Positions 59,568 to 64,000 of a stretch of DNA of 64,000 nt are shown piece after piece. The DNA is from TMP-86 sp044226865 (GTDB lineage: Bacteria; Pseudomonadota; Gammaproteobacteria; Steroidobacterales; Steroidobacteraceae). Location of the stretch: NCBI GenBank assembly GCA_044226865.1, contig JBGAGE010000003.1, positions 124,001 to 188,000 of the forward strand, in the 5' to 3' direction. The notes beneath the pieces are model-generated. The model ran no database searches, was not told the origin of the DNA, and worked only from the letters and a program-made list of their open reading frames with translations. A program made the translations under genes and the position numbers. Positions within the stretch are counted from its first letter, which is position 1; every line of letters starts with the position of its first letter.

Positions 59568-62500
59568 ATGTCCGTGAGTTTCCTCGTGCGCCGTCCGCTC
59601 TGGCTCTGTGCGGTGACGCTCCTGACCGCCCTGTCCCTGTCTGCGTGCTCGGTGGGCACCTCCGCGAGGGCGCCGTCGAATTCGCCCAGCGACGTCGACA
59701 ACACCGCACCCACCATTTCGGGCACACCCGCCGCCACCGTGAACGTCGGCGTTGCGTACGCCTTCACGCCGACGGCCGCCGATGGTCAAGGTGACCTGCT
59801 GCAGTTCTCCGCAGACAACCTGCCGACTTGGCTCGAACTCAATGTGACCACCGGTGAAATTCACGGCACGCCCACCGCGGCCGACGTGGGCACCACCGAC
59901 GGCATCGAATTGTCGGTCAGCGACGGAAAGCTCAGCGCGTCGCTTGCTGCATTCAGCATCACGGTGGCGCCCGCCGACACACCGAACGCACCGCCGGTCA
60001 TTTCGGGAACGCCGCCCACCACGCTGACGGCCGGCAGTGCGTATCTCTTTCAACCTGCCGCAACCGATCCGGAGGGCGATGCCCTCGCCTTCTCGATCGC
60101 CAACGCGCCATCGTGGGCGAGCTTCGACACCGCGACGGGGCGGCTGGCCGGCACGCCGGCCAACAGCGATGCGGGCACCTACGCAGATGTTCAGATCTCC
60201 GTCGGCGACGGCATCTCCACGGTGACGCTGCCGGCCTTCAGCATCGTCGTATCCATGGCCCCGCCACCCGATATGAACCATCCGCCGGAGATCAGCGGCG
60301 CACCGGCAACATCGGTGCAAGCCGGCTCGGCCTACAGCTTTCAGCCGGCCGCAACCGATGTCGATGGCGACTCACTGACGTTTTCCATCGTCAACAAGCC
60401 ATCGTGGGCGGTCTTCTCCACCCGCACCGGGCACCTGAGCGGCACGCCGACATCATCGAACGTCGGCGTCAACCCGGACATCGTCATCAGCGTGGGCGAC
60501 GGGCAGGACACGGCGTCGCTCCCGGCCTTCTCGCTCGAAGTGGCCGCGCCGGTCAACCGTGCACCGACGATTTCGGGCACCCCCGCCACCACCGTCAAGG
60601 CGGGGTCTTCCTATTCCTTCACGCCAACCACAAAGGACGCCGATGGCGACTCGCTGACATTCTCCATCACCAACAAACCGTCGTGGGCGAGTTTTTCGAC
60701 AACGACGGGGCGCTTGAGCGGCACACCGGACGGCACCGATGTCGGCACCACCTCGAACATCGCCATTTCGGTCAGCGACGGCACGGTCAAGGCCACCCTC
60801 AGCGCATTCTCCATCCAGGTCACCAACAGCAACGGCGCACCTTCGCTGAGCGGCACGCCGGCCACCAGCGTGGCCGCCGGCGCCAGCTATGCATTCACTC
60901 CCACGGCATCCGATCCGGACGGCAATACGCTGACGTTTTCGATCACCAACAAGCCCTCCTGGGCAACTTTTTCCACCAGCACCGGCAAGCTCAGCGGCAC
61001 GCCGACCTCTGGCAATGTGGGCACCACCACCGGCATCGTCATCTCGGTGAGCGACGGCACGTTGTCCGCATCGCTCCCCGCGTTCTCGATCCAGGTCACT
61101 TCCGCGGCCAATAGCGCACCCACCATTTCCGGCTCCCCGCCCACCTCGGTGAGCGCGGGCTCAGCGTATTCGTTCACGCCCAGCGCGTCCGATGCCAACG
61201 GGAATTCCCTGACCTTCTCCATCGCCAGCAAGCCTTCCTGGGCGACGTTTTCCACCAGCACCGGCAAGCTCAGCGGCACGCCTGCGGCGGGCGACGTCGG
61301 CACCACGAGCGGCATCGTCATTTCCGTCAGTGACGGCTCCTTGTCCGCGGCGCTGCCCTCGTTCTCGATCACGGTGACGAGCGTGCCGGTCAGTTCGGGT
61401 GCTCCCCTCGTCCTCTACACCGATCTGCCGGCCGGTCCCACCACGGGCGGCGAGAATGACCTCGGTGCCTATGTCTCGATCTTCGGAAAGAACTTCGGGT
61501 CGAACGCTTCACAGGTGCGCGTCTACTTCGGCAACACCGAGGCCGCCGCCTACCGCTATTTCGGCGCCTCGAAGGGAAGGTCCGACATCCAGCAGATCAC
61601 CGTGCAACCGGGCAATGTCGGTACGGGATCCCTCAGCATCAAGGTCGTGGTCAACGGCGTGGCGTCGAATACGGACCAGACGTTCCTGGTCAACCCCGGC
61701 GACATCCTGTTCGTCGACAATGTCTCAGGCAACGACGGCACTGCGGTGAAGGGCGACATCGCGCATCCCTGGCGCACGGTGCAGACGCCGAGCGAGGGCG
61801 GCGCGCTGGCGGCCGCGGGGCCCGGAGATGTCATCGTGCTGCGGGGCAAATCCACCTGGAGCGACGTCGGCTTCGAGAAGCGCTGGTTCCGCTTCCGGCA
61901 TGCCACCGGCTCCATGCCGACCGGCGCCAGCGGCACCGGATACATCGCGATCGAGGCCTACCCGGGCGAGAACGTGCACTACGTCGCACCGGCCAGCACC
62001 AATGGCGGAATCCACGGCATGGGATCGAACTATTCGCAGTTTTCCGACTGGATCATCATCTCCGGGCTTCACATCGAGAGTGCCGCCAGTTCGTCTTCGG
62101 ACGGCGCACCGGTGAATTTGCAGGTGGCCTCCGACCACTGGCGGGTCGTTAACAACGAACTGGGACCCTGGCCTGCCTCGAGCGGCGCCAAGGCTGGCGG
62201 ACTCGTCGGCAATGGCACCGATGTCAAGGCATTCGGCAACGAGATCCACGACATCGACGGCGGCACGGAGAACCATTGCATCTACCTGGACACCGCCGCG
62301 AGCAATGTGGAGATTGCCTACAACCACATCCACGACTGCGTCGGTGGCAACATCATCCAGACCTACGACAACCTGGGCGGCGGGCCGATCACCAACATCT
62401 CCATCCACCACAACGTCATGCACGATGGCAACCGCTACGGCCTGAACATGGCGGATGGCACCGTCAGCGTGCATGCCTGGAACAACGTCATCTATAACAC

Positions 62501-62945
62501 GGCGTACGCGGGCATCCGGCTCAACCAGAACACCTCGTCGGCCTCCGAGACCTACGAAAACAACACCCTTTTCAATGTGTGCACCAATCACCCCGCCGAG
62601 CAGGGCGCGATCCAGAACACGTGGAACATCACCGGCGGTAGCGTGGTGTTCAAGAACAACATCATCGCGCGGACCGGCAGCGGCTGCAGCCAGGGCTATT
62701 CCAACAGCAGCAGCGACTCGGGTATCACCGTCTCACGCAACCTGTATTTCGGATACGCGGACCCGACGCGCGACAGCAACGGCTTGTCGGGCGACCCGTT
62801 GTTCAAGAACGCAGCCGGAGCGGACTTCCGATTGCAGCCCGGGAGCCCTGCCATCGATGCCGCGAGTGGTTCCGGCGTGACCAATGACTTCGACTTCAAG
62901 TCGCGCGCGACACCCGACCTGGGGGCATTCGAAGGAGGCGGCTGA
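59568..62945 (+). CDS. Large lipoprotein with six Ig-like repeats, TIG domain and beta-helix
   Basis: A 1125-aa protein. TTGGAG lies 9 nt before the ATG. The signal sequence ends with lipobox LSAC (Cys27) and Ser follows, so outer-membrane sorting is expected. Six ~94-residue Ig-like repeats (about residues 45-608) carry the putative-Ig signature (APTISGTP..., Y.FTPTA.D..GD.L.FSI.N.PSW..F...TG.L.GTP). A TIG domain (about 611-700) and beta-helix (about 700-1125) follow, homologous to the 542-aa protein immediately upstream. A tandem duplication that gained a rod and a lipid anchor is the simplest history. It probably extends into or outside the envelope. Confidence 0.85.
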   Translation: MSVSFLVRRPLWLCAVTLLTALSLSACSVGTSARAPSNSPSDVDNTAPTISGTPAATVNVGVAYAFTPTAADGQGDLLQFSADNLPTWLELNVTTGEIHGTPTAADVGTTDGIELSVSDGKLSASLAAFSITVAPADTPNAPPVISGTPPTTLTAGSAYLFQPAATDPEGDALAFSIANAPSWASFDTATGRLAGTPANSDAGTYADVQISVGDGISTVTLPAFSIVVSMAPPPDMNHPPEISGAPATSVQAGSAYSFQPAATDVDGDSLTFSIVNKPSWAVFSTRTGHLSGTPTSSNVGVNPDIVISVGDGQDTASLPAFSLEVAAPVNRAPTISGTPATTVKAGSSYSFTPTTKDADGDSLTFSITNKPSWASFSTTTGRLSGTPDGTDVGTTSNIAISVSDGTVKATLSAFSIQVTNSNGAPSLSGTPATSVAAGASYAFTPTASDPDGNTLTFSITNKPSWATFSTSTGKLSGTPTSGNVGTTTGIVISVSDGTLSASLPAFSIQVTSAANSAPTISGSPPTSVSAGSAYSFTPSASDANGNSLTFSIASKPSWATFSTSTGKLSGTPAAGDVGTTSGIVISVSDGSLSAALPSFSITVTSVPVSSGAPLVLYTDLPAGPTTGGENDLGAYVSIFGKNFGSNASQVRVYFGNTEAAAYRYFGASKGRSDIQQITVQPGNVGTGSLSIKVVVNGVASNTDQTFLVNPGDILFVDNVSGNDGTAVKGDIAHPWRTVQTPSEGGALAAAGPGDVIVLRGKSTWSDVGFEKRWFRFRHATGSMPTGASGTGYIAIEAYPGENVHYVAPASTNGGIHGMGSNYSQFSDWIIISGLHIESAASSSSDGAPVNLQVASDHWRVVNNELGPWPASSGAKAGGLVGNGTDVKAFGNEIHDIDGGTENHCIYLDTAASNVEIAYNHIHDCVGGNIIQTYDNLGGGPITNISIHHNVMHDGNRYGLNMADGTVSVHAWNNVIYNTAYAGIRLNQNTSSASETYENNTLFNVCTNHPAEQGAIQNTWNITGGSVVFKNNIIARTGSGCSQGYSNSSSDSGITVSRNLYFGYADPTRDSNGLSGDPLFKNAAGADFRLQPGSPAIDAASGSGVTNDFDFKSRATPDLGAFEGGG
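59700..61398 (+). repeat. Six in-frame ~280-bp repeats encoding Ig-like domains
   Basis: Six tandem units of about 276-285 nt encode the Ig-like domains. Neighbouring units 4-6 are much more alike (KPSWA.FST.TG.LSGTP and ISVSDGTL.AS) than units 1-2, suggesting recent expansion or gene conversion at the 3' end. Recombination among them could vary repeat number. Confidence 0.8.
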
Positions 62946-62960
62946 GCCGCCTGCCCGGCC

Positions 62961-64000
62961 TCATCCCGAGCGGGGCTTCCAGGTCGCCACCACGTCGCCT
63001 CGCAGAAAGCGAGCGGCGGCAACGGCAAACGCAGCGTTGCTCGCCAGGAAGTAGCTGGGCAGGAACGTGATGCGCGCCAGCGCCGCCGGCAGCCGCCGCG
63101 AAATCCCGATCAGCCCGAGGAGATAGCATGCGCACTGCAGCGCAAGGAGGGCGGCAAAGGCCGCCGAGCCGGCAGCCAGCACGAGGTTGGACAAAAGCGC
63201 CAGCAACAGGAATACGAACGTGAAATAGCGCAGGACCTTGTGCGAGACGATGCACAGGGCCGGCAACGGATAACGCAGCGGATCGAGCACTGCGCGCATG
63301 TACACCAGTCCCCGCAGGGCGCGCAGGGCGACCCGCACACGCATGCGGAACTCCGTGCCGGAGTCTTCGTTCGCATCTTCCGTAGACGATGCCCGCTCGT
63401 CATAGACCACACGGTAACCGGCACGGATGACACCCAGCGGCAGCACGAAATCGGTGATCTGGTCCGCCGGCACATCGAAGTAGAGCTGAGCCCGCATGGC
63501 GTCGACACCGCCATTGACGCCGATCACCGAACCGGCCCGTGTTTCCAGGCGCCGCAACCAGTTCTCGTACTTGATGTACGCACCGCCCCCAGCCGCGCCC
63601 GCGCCGATGGCGCTCAGCGTCAGGTGGCCGGTCACATAGCCAACCTCGGGGTCAGCGAAATTCTCCACCATGCTGGAAACCGCGGAGGGCGAAAACCGGG
63701 CGTTCGCGTCGCTGAAGACGATGACCTCACCGCGCGCCAGCCGGACCCCGGCGTTCAGGCCGGCTGCCTTGCCGGCCCGCTCCGGGCGTCGGAGCAGTTC
63801 GACGCCCTGGGCGCCGTAACTCCGGACGACCGCGTCCGTCCCGTCGTCGGAGGCATCCGAGATCACGAGGATCTGGCGACGGTCGGCCGGGTAGTCCTGC
63901 GCCAGCAGGTGATCAAGCGTGGTGCCGATGTGAGCCACTTCGTTGTAAGCAGGCACGAGGATGGTCACCAACGGGCGATGCGCGGCGCGGCGGACTCGCC
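62961..64000 (-). CDS. Glycosyltransferase family 2, membrane-associated (N-terminus outside window)
   Basis: Partial: the frame is open to the window edge, and upstream codons continue without a stop (RVRRAAHRPLVTILVPAYNE). The GT-A nucleotide-sugar motif is VTILVPAYNEVAHIGTTLDHLL, the metal motif FSDANARF (an Asp-x-Asn variant of DxD), and the acceptor region GVNGGVDAMRA with QITDFVLPLGVIRAGYRVVYDE. Hydrophobic segments at the C-terminus (YFTFVFLLLALLSNLVLAAG, AAFAALLALQCACYLLG) resemble processive or membrane-bound family-2 enzymes. It converges on the Ig lipoprotein gene 15 nt away and probably adds sugars to the polymer of this locus. Confidence 0.85.
   Translation of the reverse strand, partial: RVRRAAHRPLVTILVPAYNEVAHIGTTLDHLLAQDYPADRRQILVISDASDDGTDAVVRSYGAQGVELLRRPERAGKAAGLNAGVRLARGEVIVFSDANARFSPSAVSSMVENFADPEVGYVTGHLTLSAIGAGAAGGGAYIKYENWLRRLETRAGSVIGVNGGVDAMRAQLYFDVPADQITDFVLPLGVIRAGYRVVYDERASSTEDANEDSGTEFRMRVRVALRALRGLVYMRAVLDPLRYPLPALCIVSHKVLRYFTFVFLLLALLSNLVLAAGSAAFAALLALQCACYLLGLIGISRRLPAALARITFLPSYFLASNAAFAVAAARFLRGDVVATWKPRSG

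Noticed and set aside
1..64000. tRNA, rRNA, CRISPR, prophage or insertion-sequence genes
   Set aside because: I looked in all gaps and saw no cloverleaf with CCA-proximal stem, no regularly spaced repeats and no transposase or phage protein.

Overview
The window is a GC-rich bacterial chromosomal segment of about 64 kb. It carries roughly 47 protein genes, and I see no rRNA, tRNA, CRISPR array, prophage or transposase. Gene content points to a gammaproteobacterium, perhaps of the Xanthomonadales/Nevskiales/Steroidobacteraceae type: PhoBR-PhoU-Pst, a GlrK-QseG-GlrR system, GTP-dependent PEP carboxykinase, DusA, TypA, SrkA and YoaA/TsaB. The placement is inferred from gene families only, because no taxonomic marker gene is present.

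Layout. 1-1308: secreted amidohydrolase, cut by the window edge. 1406-11976: a phosphate-starvation supercluster, all on the minus strand and read from high to low coordinates: Pho box, phoB, phoR, phoU, dsbB, dapE, phosphate-selective-type porin, pstS, pstC, pstA and two tandem pstB genes. 11984-15223: tsaB, a YoaA/DinG-type helicase and a small exported protein. 15345-20231: pckG, a class III cyclase fused to an FHA domain, dusA and a host-attachment-type protein. 20466-22545: a two-component flavin monooxygenase (HpaB/HpaC-like). 22554-28768: a stress/fermentation island with Usp, phosphoketolase, acetate kinase, Hsp20 and Usp. 28890-34123: an S10 peptidase, small envelope proteins and a hybrid sensor kinase. 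34173-37307: a crotonase and an acyl-CoA dehydrogenase pair. 37342-37987: a PIN/Phd-type toxin-antitoxin pair with a palindromic operator candidate. 38023-41646: a very large PAS/GAF/GGDEF/EAL protein. 42408-47207: typA, a lipoprotein gene, srkA and galE. 47291-50815: glrK-qseG-glrR. 50862-64000: an exopolysaccharide locus with outer-membrane barrel, tyrosine autokinase, Wzz-type and Wza-type proteins, two FemAB/CelD-like acyltransferases, two paralogous beta-helix proteins (one with six Ig-like repeats and a lipoprotein signal) and a glycosyltransferase running off the window.

How the parts fit. PhoR/PhoB sense low phosphate and PhoB probably autoregulates through the Pho box at 11959-11976. 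The porin and PstSCAB import phosphate, and PhoU couples the two. Phosphoketolase plus acetate kinase would produce acetyl-phosphate and ATP beside stress genes. GlrR has the sigma-54 contact motif and lies next to the exopolysaccharide locus. The clearest unexplained structure is noncoding. Two diverged copies of a ~230-bp long-inverted-repeat element (17381-17610 and 42151-42377) have the same size and architecture, and each ends 28-30 nt beyond the stop codon of a minus-strand gene. A third, different long inverted repeat lies at 41845-42034.
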